The notes below the pieces were generated by a model. It was not told where the DNA came from and searched no databases. It worked only from the letters and a program-made list of their open reading frames with translations. DNA of 64,000 nt from Macrostomum hystrix (taxonomy: Eukaryota > Platyhelminthes > Macrostomidae): assembly GCA_950097015.1 (NCBI GenBank), contig CATNEN010000035.1, positions 1,304,001 through 1,368,000 on the forward strand, given 5' to 3'. Positions 1-11,069 of this stretch are shown here, piece by piece. Both the position numbers and the translations under genes were made by a program. The number at the start of each line of letters is the position of its first letter. Within the stretch, counting starts at the first letter, position 1.

Positions 1-160
1 TTCTCGGGTAGAGTGACCAAAGTCTACTCAGTTCTCGGGGAGAGTGACCAAAGTCTACTCAGTTCTCGGGGAGAGTGACGAAAGTCTACTCAGTTCTCGG
101 GTAGAGTGACCAAAGTCTACTCAGTTCTCGGGGAGAGTGACCAAACTCTACTCAGTTCTC
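1..160. repeat. 31-bp tandem repeat, five copies, enters from left edge
   Basis: Unit contains TTCTCGGGGAGAGTGACC followed by AAAGTCTACTCAG. Lies 200 bp before the Rab3 start codon; the array probably continues outside the window. Confidence 0.95.
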
Positions 161-362
161 ACTCTAATGTTTCAGTCAAACTATTATTGTCTTATGTATG
201 CTTACAGTTTTCATACTAACTCTGCACAAGCTGGAAGTATAATTTATTGTAAATAATTTAAAATTAAATTTCCGAAATCTATTCCAGCTAGTTAACGACC
301 AGCCACTCTAGAAATTCAACAATAATTTTGAACACATCAAATCAGTCAACAAAGCACACACA

Positions 363-3300
363 ATGGGTACTCGCGATGCAGCAGATCAGAATTTTGACTA
401 CATGTTCAAGCTGCTAATTATTGGCAATTCGTCAGTTGGCAAAACTTCATTTCTATTTCGCTACGCCGACGACTCGTTCACGTCCGCTTTTGTGTCCACT
501 GTTGGCATCGACTTCAAAGTGAAGACCGTCTTCAGGCAGGACAAGCGGGTCAAGCTGCAGATTTGGGTAAGCAGGTCTTCAGGGACTTGGTCAGCGGCCC
601 TGAATCTACGAGTGCTTGAGTAATGGCCCTGAAGCTACTTGGTTAGCGGCCCTGAAGCTACGAGTACTTGAGTAATGGCCCTGAAGCTACTTGGTCAGCG
701 GCCCTGAAGCTACGAGTACTTTGTTAATGGCCCTGAAGCTACTTGGTTAGCGGCCCTGAAGATACTTGGGTAGCGGCCCTAAAGCTACCTGGGTAGCGGC
801 CCTGAAGCTACTTGGTTAGCGGCCCTGAAGATACTTGGGTAGCGGCCCTAAAGCTACCTGGGTAGCGGCCCTGAAGCTACTTGGTTAGCGGCCCTGAAGA
901 TACTTGGGTAGCGGCCCTAAAGCTACCTGGGTAGCGGCCCTGAAGCTACTTGGTTAGCGGCCCTGAAGATACTTGGGTAGCGGCCCTAAAGCTACCTGGG
1001 TAGCGGCCCTGAAGATACTTGGGTAGCGGCCCTAAAGCTACCTGGGTAGCGGCCCTGAAGCTACGAGTACTTGAGTAATGGCCCTGAAGCTACTTGGTCA
1101 GCGGCCCTGAAGCTACGAGTACTTTGTTAATGGCCCTGAAGCTACTTGGTTAGCGGCCCTGAAGATACTTGGGTAGCGGCCCTAAAGCTACCTGGGTAGC
1201 GGCCCTGAAGATACTTGGGTAGCGGCCCTAAAGCTACCTGGGTAGCGGCCCTGAAGATACTTGGGTAGCGGCCCTAAAGCTACCTGGGTAGCGGCCCTGA
1301 AGCTACCTGGGTAGCGGCCCTGAAGCTACTTGGTTAGCGGCCCTGAAGATACTTGGGTAGCGGCCCTAAAGCTACCTGGGTAGCGGCCCTGAAGATACTT
1401 GGGTAGCGGCCCTAAAGCTACCTGGGTAGCGGCCCTGAAGATACTTGGTTAGCGGCCCTGAAGATACTTGGGTAGCGGCCCTAAAGCTACCTGGGTAGCG
1501 GCCCTGAAGCTACCTGGGTAGCGGCCCTGAAGCTACCTGGGTAGCGGCCCTGAAGTTACTTGGGTAGCGGCCCTGATGCTACCTGGGTAGAGGCCCTGAA
1601 GCTACTTGGGTAGCGGCCCTGATGCTACCTGGTTAGAGGCCCTGAAGCTACCTGGGTAGCGGCCCTGAAGCTACCTGGGTAGCGGCCCTGAAGTTACTTT
1701 TTTGCTTAGCTCAGCGAATTCCAGCCCGAACCGTCTCACAAAAGTGCACAGAATAAAATTTAAACGTGCGTCCTTTTTTGACTGGCCAGTTCCATGTGGC
1801 AATACAATGCGGGGGGTTGCGAGCGCTGTGCCAACTGCCAGATCACAGCTGTTGTGCACGGCACAATGAGCTGGGGCTGGCCAGAATTTGAGAAAGTGCT
1901 GTTTGAGGTTGGGAACAATTTCTTGGCTCTCCTTTCTGCCTAGCACACCCTCACTACTAGGTGTCAGATGTCCACACTGGGCTTTTGAATAGCCCAATTC
2001 GTGTATCAGCTAAATATAAGAGATTAGTAATTCTGCTAATATATATTATATATTTCTGCTAATGGTTTTAGTCATTTGGGACACAGAGATCAGGTTTATT
2101 AAGACTACTGATTGGAATTTCGTATTGTATGTACTTCTTCCGGATGCTTATTTCACACCTGTTCACCTGTTCTCTTCCCTGATATGATCAGTGTGGGTCA
2201 CACCTGTTCACCTGTTCTCTTCCCTGATGTGATCAGTGTGGGTCACACCTGTTTACCTGTTCTCTTTCCCTGGTGTGATCAGTGTGGGTCACACCTGTTC
2301 ACCTGTTCTCTTCCCTGATGTGATCAGTGTGGGTCACACCTGTTCACCTGTTCTCTTCCCTGATGTGATCAGTGTGGGTCACACCTGTTCACCTGTTCTC
2401 TTCCCTGATGTGATCAGTGTGGGTCACACCTGTTCACCTGTTCTCTTCCCTGATGTGATCAGTGTGGGTCACACCTGTTCACCTGTTCTCTTCCCTGATG
2501 TGATCAGTGTGGGTCACACCTGTTTACCTGTTCTCTTTCCCTGGTGTGATCAGTGTGGGTCACACCTGTTCACCTGTTCTCTTCCCTGATGTGATCAGTG
2601 TGGGTCACACCTGTTCACCTGTTCTCTTCCCTGATGTGATCAGTGTGGGTCACACCTGTTTACCTGTTCTCTTTCCCTGGTGTGATCAGTGTGGGTCACA
2701 CCTGTTCACCTGTTCTCTTCCCTGATGTGATCAGTGTGGGTCACACCTGTTCACCTGTTCTCTTCCCTGATGTGATCAGTGTGGGTCACACCTGTTCACC
2801 TGTTCTCTTCCCTGATGTGATCAGTGTGGGTCACACCTGTTCACCTGTTCTCTTCCCTGATGTGATCAGTGTGGGTCACACCTGTTCACCTGTTCTCTTC
2901 CCTGATGTGATCAGTGTGGGTCACACCTGTTCACCTGTTCTCTTCCCTGATGTGATCAGTGTGGGTCACACCTGTTTACCTGTTCTCTTTCCCTGGTGTG
3001 ATCAGTGTGGGTCACACCTGTTCACCTGTTCTCTTCCCTGATGTGATCAGTGTGGGTCACACCTGTTCACCTGTTGTCCTCCCCTGATTTTAATTATCTT
3101 AGCGTTATTTATGTTTTGCTAAAAATTGTCTTCAATTTGACTTTCCTTATAAAATGGATAGCTAAGATTAGCCTCAATTACTGCAAGCCTAAGGCTTAGC
3201 TAGTTAGTTAGTGTGGGTATGCTGGAGTAGCTAGTCTTAAATCCGAACACAAGCCATTGCTAATATGCAAATATACTCATACGCATATCAGTCAAGTTGG

Positions 3301-6300
3301 GCTAAGCTATAAAGTTTATGGAGCGAGAAATAGCTTTATGCCGGCCTATTCCTTCTTCTCCTCCTCAAAATCCCATCATATCCCGATTGCCGGATCGTGG
3401 ATCGTTTATCGCCTCGAGGGAGTTGCAAGCAGATCTTGCTCCTCAAATATACAGCAGCAGCAGCAGTGAAGGCTGCGTGTAAATGCATCCCATTTCTCCC
3501 CTTCTTTTTGCTAGCGTCAATACTCTAATAGTCTAATAGCGAATCCCACTAAAGTATGGTGCTTCCCACTCAATTTCCCCTGTCCTAGACTTCCCCTGTA
3601 TTGCTCCCTACGCAGCCAACTTTTATATTTAGCATTGTAAAATCCAATCTACTGATTGAGTATCTACAGAAAATATATGAAAAATGAAGAATTTGTTCTT
3701 CAACTGTTGGACTGCCTAGATCATTTGTTACTAGTCCTAGTGTCTCCTTTAGACCTGTAATTTGATACGGTATCGTGTGTCCCAATGAGACTTGAGATTG
3801 TACCACACACACTAGAGGGGCAAAATTCTTTGACACTTCTGCTTATCTCATAACCCGAAATCCTCTGCCCATTCTCTTCCGTCAGGCCTGCATCCCCTCT
3901 GTCTTTACATTTTCCCCCCTCCTCCACACTCCAATTTCTTCCTGACTCTCCGATCTGCCCTCTCCCCTCAAATCTGCCCTCTTCCCTCAAATCTGCCCTC
4001 TCCCCTCAAAACTGTCCCACTACCCTCAAAACTGTCCCTCTCCCCTCAAATCTGCCCTCTCCCCTCAAATCTGCCCTCTCTCTCTCCCCTGAAATCTGTC
4101 CCGATACCCTCAAAACTGTCCCACTACCCTCAAAACTGTCCCACTACCCTCAAAACTGTCCCACTACCCTCAAAACTGTCCCACTACCCTCAAAACTGTC
4201 CCACTACCCTCAAAACTGTCCCACTACCCTCAAAACTGTCCCACTACCCTCAAAACTGTCCCACTACCCTCAAATCTGTCCCACTACCCTCAAAACTGTC
4301 CCACTACCCTCAAAACTGTCCCACTACCCTCAAATCTGTCCCACTACCCTCAAAACTGTCCCACTACCCTCAAAACTGTCCCACTACCCTCAAAACTGTC
4401 CCACTACCCTCTCTATATAATCGCTCTCTCTATCCAGTCTCTTTCCATTGTATTCCCCCAATTCCCCCAATTTCCCCAAGTCCCCACATGCAGGCTCTAG
4501 AGTGTAGTTTTTTACCCGCCTAGAATCAGCAAGAAAATGCCGCCTCCTTGATCCGCAGGACACCGCGGGCCAGGAGCGATACCGCACCATCACCACCGCC
4601 TATTATCGCGGCGCAATGGGTTTCATCCTAATGTACGACGTCACTAACGAGGAGTCATTTAACGCTGTGCAAGATTGGTAAGCATTCTGGAATGCTTCAT
4701 TTTAATTATACTCAAAGACAAAGAAAAACTAGATCACTGCATCATTATTGTTTCGGCATTAGCAAAAATATTCAGCAATATAATATAACGTTATATTAAG
4801 CTATATAGACTGAAGAACCAAACATTTTTTTCGGCTACGCGAGCGCCAAGAAAATAACGAATATTTTCTACCCAAAGAAACTCCACATTGTAAAACTGAC
4901 ATTCCATTGCGTTTCCACGAAGTGCCGTTGCACTTTTAAGCAAAAATGAGATCGCCTAGCAGCTATTTGCTTTCCTGTTTCTATAAATAGCAACTATGCA
5001 ATAATACTTGTATATTCCAGTTATGACAAATAATCATTGATCTTATCTAGTAAATTATCAGGCTCTAATGCTATCATGAATTGTTGATTACTATCATTAT
5101 TACTTACTGTTGCTCTCAGGGTCACTGCCATTCAGACGCATTCTTGGTCCAACTCGCAAGTGGTCCTAGTTGGCAACAAGAGCGATTTGGAAGACGCTCG
5201 CGTAGTTTCCACCGAGCGGGCCGCCAGACTTGCCCGCGAATTGGGTTAGTTAGGGGCTTAGGGGGTAAGGCTTGCAGTCGAAAACATCATCATGTGACAT
5301 CAGCTGGCCTGACCTGAAGGCATTCTAGTGACGTCATAAGCAGTTCATAGTAGGCGTTGTCGCACTCTCGACTGGAAGGTCGGGGGTTCGATTCGCGACT
5401 TCACTAGAACAGCGGGTACTTGAAATTTCCCCGTGTTCTTTCTGCTGTTAAATTGATATCAGCATTAGCTGGGGTAATTGGGGGTGGGTGTGGCGTCCCA
5501 CCAGTCCATGGACTGAACATTCGTACACACATGTAGTCTTATTGGGGCAGGTGTAATCAGTTATTATTAGTAAAAAGTATGGTAGTTTGGCACCTAGACA
5601 TTTATACTGATTTAATTTGGGATTACCAATGAATTACGTCATCAAAATTTTATCGCATTTTTCGGGTAGGGCGTCGTTATTGAAACGTAGAAAATTTGTT
5701 AATTCTCAGTTAATTAAAGCAAGTAGAAGTGAACAAAAAGGAATCTAAATTGGCTACATTTCATTTTCTAATTCTGCTTTGACTTCTGATTTCTGATTTC
5801 CTAATTTCCTACCCTATAAATAATTTATAAATGACATGCGTATGAATTTTACATCGAAATGTTTTTTCCTATCGCTGCCTATATGACGCTGTCCTGTTTC
5901 ACTCTGCGATTCTTTGATATAAACAATCTAATTTTAATAATTGCACTTTAAATTAGACGATAAATGAATGGTTGCTGACATTGCTGCTTTTAATTGCTTT
6001 ATATGCATGCAGTGATTTTCTGTTTCAGATAGGGATTAAATTAAGATTATCTAGCTTGTCTAGATAAATGAACAGTTATTATCGGATAATTATCCCTTGT
6101 ACACAGGTGCACACAGATAAAGACTTACTCTTGGGACAATGCCCAAGTGATTCTAGTTGGCAACAAGTGCGACTTGGACGACGAGCGAGTAGTCAGCACC
6201 GAGAGGGGAAAACAGCTGTCCGACCAGCTTGGTAAACTCACCCGGCTCCCACAATTCCCGCCTATAGTAGTCAGGTCTTTCCATCTTCTTCCCTTCCACC

Positions 6301-8994
6301 TCCCCGTTTTTCCTTCCTCTTTCCCTGTGCTCTCTTCCTCTTCCCCTGTGTTCCCGTCCTCTCCGTTTTCCCTTTCTCTTTCCCTGTGTTCTCTTCCTCT
6401 CCCCTGAGTTCTCTTCCTCTTCCCCTGTGTTCTCTTCCTCTTCCCCTGTGTTCTCTTCCTCTTTCCCTGTGTTCTCTTCCTCTTTCCCTGTGTTCTCTTC
6501 CTCTTTCCCTGTCTTCTCTTCCTCTTCCCCTGTGTTCTCTTCCCCTCCCCTGTGTTCTATTCCTCTTTCCCTCTGTTCTCTTCCTCTCGCCCTGTGTTCT
6601 CTTCCTCTCGCCCTGTGTTCTCTTCCTCTCGCCCTGTGTTCTCTTATTTTTCTCCTCTCTATAATAAGTTGTAGTGAAAGCAAGCCATGAAGGGTCGCTT
6701 GCAGGTATTCCAGTAATTCCTCGGTTCATAATTTTCTATCACACAAATAGTGGTGTCAGTTGATGTTTTTTAATCCGCTTGATTATTTTAATTTACGTCG
6801 TCACATTGCCAAACCGCTAACTACGTTTTTATTATCGGTTTATGTATGATTAATTGTTAGCATATAAATTCTGGATTAAGATGTCACTTTCTCAGTGTTG
6901 TCCTCAATTTCAGGTCTAGTTCTTTTAAAATTCCGTATTCATTAAATGTATTTCATGTATAGGGATTTTTGTGGACTCTTCCTGACCCGCTTAACTAAGG
7001 TAAACTCAGCAACCTCTAGGAAAAAATAAATAAATATATTTTTCTCTCCCTATCTTTCCCTTCCTCTCCCCAATCCTTCTTCTCCTCTCCCCAATCCTTC
7101 TCCTCCTCTCCCCAATCCTTCTTCTCCTCTCCCCAATCCTTCTTCTCCTCTCCCCAATCCTTCTCGTCCTCTCCCCAGTCTTTCTTCTCCTCTCCCCAAT
7201 CCTTCTCGTCCTCTCCCCAGTCTTTCTTCTCCTCTCCCCAATCCTTCTCGTCCTCTCCCCAGTCTTTCTTCTCCTCTCCCCAATCCTTCTCCTCCTCTCC
7301 CCAATCCTTCTCCTCCTCTCCCCAATCCTTCTTCTCCTCTCCCCAATCCTTCTCCTCCTCTCCCCAATCCTTCTTCTCCTCTCCCCAATCCTTCTCCTCC
7401 TCTCCCCAATCCTTCTTCTCCTCTCCCCAATCCTTCTTCTCCTCTCCCCAATCCTTCTCGTCCTCTCCCCAGTCTTTCTCCTCCTCTCCCCAATCCTTCT
7501 CTTTCTCTCCCCTATCCGTCTCTTTCTCTCCCCAATCATTCTCTATCTGTCCCCAATCATTTCCTATCCCTCACTTTTATATTATTTATATTTTTTAGTG
7601 CAAAGAAGCATCGTAATCATTATTAAATTCTGATGGCTACCTTACCTGTTACATCGTACATAAAAATGTGCTTGATTTTACTATATCTTTAAACGTTCTG
7701 GCGCAAGCGATTCAGCTACCATTTAGTATAAGTAATATGATTAGTTCTGAGAAAAATCGATGGCAATGATTCTGATTTCCTAGAAAATACATTCCAGACT
7801 TTTCTGTCTATCCATTATAGTAGACCAAAGCGTTTCACATATGCCTAAACGTTGTCATGCTTACCCTTTCAAATGCACTTCTTAATATCGGCAATTTTTA
7901 TTTACCCAAATTTATGCCATTTTCATACTCGCTTATCAGACTACTTATAGTTAGTAGAATTAAGAATATTATTATACTTTCCTTCACATCCGCACCGTTC
8001 ACAGGCCTCGAGTTCTTTGAGACTTCCGCCAAGGAGAATATCAACGTCAAGGCCGTCTTCGAGCGCCTGGTAGACATCATCTGCGAGAAGATGTCTGAGT
8101 CGTTGGACAGCGACCCGAGCATGGCGCAAAATTCAGGTTTGACTTCTACTTCTGTGCTTTCTGTGTGCCGTGCTCTCATCATCTCCTCTCATCTCATCTC
8201 CTCTCATCTCATCTCCTCTCATCTCCTCTCCTCTCATCTCCTCTCCTCTCCTCTCCTCTCATCTCATCTCATCTCCTCTCCTCTCCTCTTCTCTCCTCTC
8301 ATCTCTTCTCCTCTCCTCTCCTCTTCTCTCCTCTCATCTCTTCTCCTCTCCTCTCATCTTCTCTTCTCTCCTCTTCTCTCCTCTCCTCTTCTCTTCTCTC
8401 CTCTCATCTCCTCTCCTCTTATCTCCTCTTATCTCCTCTTCTCTCCTCTCATCTCCTCTCCTCTCATCTCCTCTCATCTCCTTTCCTCTTATCTCCTCTC
8501 CTCTCATCTCCTCTCATCTCCTCTCATCTCCTCTCATCTCTCATCTCTTCTCCGCTCCGCTCCTCTCCTCTCCTCATCTCCTCTCATCTCTCATCTCTTC
8601 TCGGCTCCGCTCCTCTCCTCTCATCTCCTCTCATCTCCTCTCATCTCTTCTTATCTCCTCTCCTCTCATCTCCTCTCCTCTCATCTCCTCTCCTCTCATC
8701 TCCTCTCATCTCCTCTCATCTCTTCTTATCTCCTCTCCTCTCATCTCCTCTCCTCTCATCTCCTCTCCTCTCATCTCCTCTCCTCTCATCTCCTCTCATC
8801 TCCTCTCATCTCTTCTTATCTCCTCTCCTCTCATCTCCTCTCCTCTCATCTGCTCTCATCTACTATCCAATCCTCTGGTCTGTAATGCGTGGCACACAAC
8901 ATGCGAAAGTGACCCTGATTGTCACCAATTTTCGCGCGCAGGCAATCGTCTTGAAGGCTTCGAGCAGCAGTCCTCATCTGGTTGCAGCTGCTAA
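363..8994 (+). CDS. RAB3: Rab3-type small GTPase, five coding exons with one alternative duplicated exon
   Basis: Exons read as 363-566, 4559-4677, then either 5120-5244 or 6107-6231, then 8005-8136 and 8942-8994; all junctions are GT...AG and the phases join to a 210-residue protein. Motifs seen: P-loop GNSSVGKTS (residues 21-29), switch I around STVGIDF, WDTAGQE at the exon 1/2 junction, NKCD or NKSD in the alternative exon, TSAKEN in exon 4, and a C-terminal Cys-Ser-Cys for prenylation. Rab3 proteins sit on synaptic and secretory vesicles and control regulated exocytosis through effectors such as RIM and rabphilin (family knowledge). The effector-side words [12 protein letters not shown] and [16 protein letters not shown] are typical of Rab3 rather than of other Rabs. 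Every intron carries its own tandem repeat. Length is close to the family norm of about 220 residues. Very sure of family. Confidence 0.93.
575..1697. repeat. 23-bp minisatellite, Rab3 intron 1
   Basis: Core AGCGGCCCTGAAGCTACC in almost 50 copies, beginning right after the exon 1 donor. Variants (AAGATACTTGGG, AATGGCCCTG) alternate in blocks, showing higher-order duplication. Confidence 0.95.
2150..3085. repeat. 45-bp minisatellite, Rab3 intron 1
   Basis: Unit carries GTGATCAGTGTGGGTCACAC and CACCTGTTCTCTTCCC, about 20 copies. A 46-bp variant with an extra T recurs. 45 is a multiple of three, so the array is open in frame, but it is not a plausible protein. The 450 bp before and 800 bp after it are AT-rich without a gene. 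Confidence 0.95.
3900..4414. repeat. 20-bp minisatellite, end of Rab3 intron 1
   Basis: Unit CCCTCAAAACTGTCCCACTA, about 20 clean copies, preceded by a decayed zone with CCCCTCAAATCTGCCCTCT. Ends 145 bp before exon 2. Confidence 0.95.
5120..5244 (+). CDS. RAB3: Rab3 alternative exon 3a (divergent copy)
   Basis: This 125-bp exon has a CAG acceptor and a GTTAGT donor. It enters and leaves in the same phases as the exon at 6107-6231 and encodes the same 41-residue segment, from the Trp after switch II through NKSD to the Leu-Gly before the G5 region. I count 25 of 41 residues identical to exon 3b. It has Ile-Gln-Thr-His where 3b has Ile-Lys-Thr-Tyr, and NKSD in place of NKCD. The reading frame is intact. 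Because 125 is not a multiple of three, including both copies or neither would break the frame, so the two are expected to be mutually exclusive. Which tissue uses it cannot be told from sequence. Confidence 0.85.
5325..5580 (+). mobile_element. tRNA-headed SINE-like element between the two Rab3 exons 3
   Basis: A B-box-like GGGGGTTCGATTC follows an A-box-like TAGTAGGCG; the body runs to a tail rich in TTATTATTAG. It is not a folded tRNA gene: the arms do not pair well. No open frame inside. Confidence 0.55.
6107..6231 (+). CDS. RAB3: Rab3 alternative exon 3b (canonical copy)
   Basis: This 125-bp exon has an ACAG acceptor and a GTAAAC donor. It encodes the canonical Rab3 stretch with [13 protein letters not shown] and [11 protein letters not shown]. 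It lies 862 bp downstream of the divergent copy 3a, with a SINE-like element between them. Splicing from 4677 to 6107 gives the conventional Rab3 protein. Confidence 0.92.
6285..6655. repeat. 21-bp pyrimidine-rich minisatellite, Rab3 intron after exon 3b
   Basis: Unit like TCTCTTCCTCTTTCCCTGTG, about 17 copies; open on both strands but repetitive and not coding. Confidence 0.9.
7035..7570. repeat. 21-bp pyrimidine-rich minisatellite, same Rab3 intron
   Basis: Unit TCTCCTCTCCCCAATCCTTC, about 25 copies. A second, distinct array in the same intron as 6285-6655. The 360 bp between them and the 430 bp before exon 4 are AT-rich without features. Confidence 0.92.
8165..8870. repeat. CTCATCTC low-complexity array, last Rab3 intron
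   Basis: Irregular mix of TCTCC, TCATC and TCTTC pentamers fills nearly the whole intron between exons 4 and 5. Open in all frames on the plus strand; this is a by-product of TCTCC-type composition. Confidence 0.92.
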
Positions 8995-9231
8995 GTCACC
9001 TGTGTCGGTCGGGCCTAATCAAACCTGCTCGCCTGTCTCTGTTCAACCCAATTTATCTGACCTGCCTGTGGCCGAGTCGAAATTCTGTTTTTTAGCTGCC
9101 CTCGTGTTTCGCTTGATAAGCAAGAAACTGCTTTTTGAAAGCGATAAATTATAATCGTAAACTCGTGAATTTAAAGCATATATTTAATTAGCATATTATG
9201 TAGCAGTAAAAGCACTGTGATATTGTTGTCG

Positions 9232-9237
9232 AATAAA
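9232..9237 (+). terminator. Rab3 polyadenylation signal
   Basis: AATAAA lies 238 bp after the Rab3 stop codon in AT-rich sequence. Best candidate for the end of the Rab3 transcript. Confidence 0.6.
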
Positions 9238-9239
9238 GT

Positions 9240-10514
9240 TAGTTTTTCCCCTCTACTTTTCAAGAGAGCAAACTCATTGCTAATAGTTGATAGAGAGACA
9301 GAGAGAAAACTGCATCACACCTTCTATTTGATATTGTATCATTTTATTAGAACAATTGATAATTAATTTTAGTGTCCCAGTGTAGTTCAATTGTGTTTTG
9401 TGTTTCTGTCTCCGATTTGTTTAAACTGTGTTACATGGCTAAAATCACAAAATGATACCCTAATTAGGTCATTGTTTATTAGAAATGTGCTAATTCGGTG
9501 TTGTTGTCTCTGTTGCTGGTTTTCTAGGAAAATAAGCTAAACTATGTGTCATTTTTTTTCAATCTCCAGTCATTCTAGCCACTCATTCATCATTCTTAAT
9601 CGTTCAATACGCAGATAAAAAATAAAATGAACAAAAAAGACAAATGTCACTACTAAACTTGCTTGCAGTACGGTAGCGAGTGTTTTATGTGTTGCATTAT
9701 ATTCAAGTGTAAGTGTAATAAGTGTAATTTCTGAATCGCATAGTCTAATCACACACTTTTACTCTAAATATATTCCTTCTATTATATAGTTATTCCGATC
9801 AAAAATGCTTTAATCCCATTGTGCATAATAGTAAATCTCACTGCTGTTTATAGAATGCATTACTATGCTATTATACTGTTACTAAATACTTACATTGTTT
9901 ACTCATCTAATAATATCTTTCACGGGTAGCAAATTGCTTTTTTGTTGTTTTTATTATTACATTATTAATATTATTTAACTAATAGAAGTTTGGCTTCAGT
10001 AATCGTGTGTGTGCTTCTATTACTTTCAGTGTTAGTATATTGTAATCTATTGTTGTTTTAATTCAATGACATTAGCTGATACTGCAGTCCCTTGTTACAT
10101 TACGGCTTCATTGAAGTCATGACATGCGACCGTTACATAAGCTGAATGTATATTATTATTTCAATATAACTGGTTAAATATAATATACAATAAAACAAAG
10201 ACTGGAAGGCGCTTAAAACCGTTGAGTTATTATTGAGTCCAGCTATTTAATATAGCTCTTTGTTTCAATTGACTGCTTTGATTTGGTTTGAAGGATTACT
10301 AATACAGGTAAAGAACAGGAGGACTAATTCCCCAAGGAAATAGGAGTAAATTGTCTTCTTCATAGACAGGTTGTCAGTCCGTTGTTACCCTTTCTAGACA
10401 AAAGTTAAGAAGTAAGGTTTTAGCCTTCCTGAAGTCATTCTAGCCGCTCTTTCATCATTCTTAATCGTTTAATGCGCAGATTTAGTTTTTGTGATGATAA
10501 AAATGAAATGAATT
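9240..10514. other. AT-rich spacer between Rab3 and the RING gene
   Basis: No credible reading frame or RNA gene seen. It contains one member of a 65-bp sequence pair (9570-9632) whose other copy is at 10436-10508. Confidence 0.6.
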
Positions 10515-11045
10515 TAGGGAGCAGTCATTACCCTTCAGTTCAGATGACAGTTGTCAGAGTTGCTTAAGTTCAGGGGACAGTTTTCAGCCTTCCTGAAGTT
10601 TAAAGGACCGGTTTTAGCCTTCCTGAAGTTCATGGGACAGTTCTCAGCTTTCCTAAAGTTCAGGGAACAGTTATCAGCCTTCCTAAAGTTCAGGGAACAG
10701 TTATCAGCCTTCCTAAAGTTTAGGGGACAGTTACCCGTATTCCTGAAGTTCAGGGGATAATTATCTGGCTTCCTGAAGTTCAGGGGACATTTAGCAGCCT
10801 TCCTAAAGTTCAAGGAACAGTTATAATCAGCCTTCCTAAAGTTCAGGGGACAGTTACCAGTATTCCTGAAGTTCAGGGGACAGTTGCCAGTATTCCTGAA
10901 GTTTAGGGGACAGTTACCAGTAATTCTGAAGTTCAGGGGATAATTATCAGGCTTCCTGAAGTTCAAGCGACAGTTACCAGTATTCCTGAAGTTCAGTGGA
11001 CAGTTATCAGCTTTTCTTGACGTTCAGGCCTTCCTGAAGTTCAGA
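10515..11045. repeat. 30-bp minisatellite before the RING gene
   Basis: Unit contains CCTTCCTGAAGTTCAGGGGA and CAGTTATCAG, about 17 degenerate copies. Open on both strands. Ends 25 bp before the ATG at 11070. Confidence 0.93.
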
Positions 11046-11069
11046 CTTGCCGGCAAATATTTCAGCATT

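Noticed and set aside
5340-5410. Genuine tRNA gene
   Set aside because: A and B box words are present but acceptor, D and anticodon stems do not pair; it fits a tRNA-derived SINE head.
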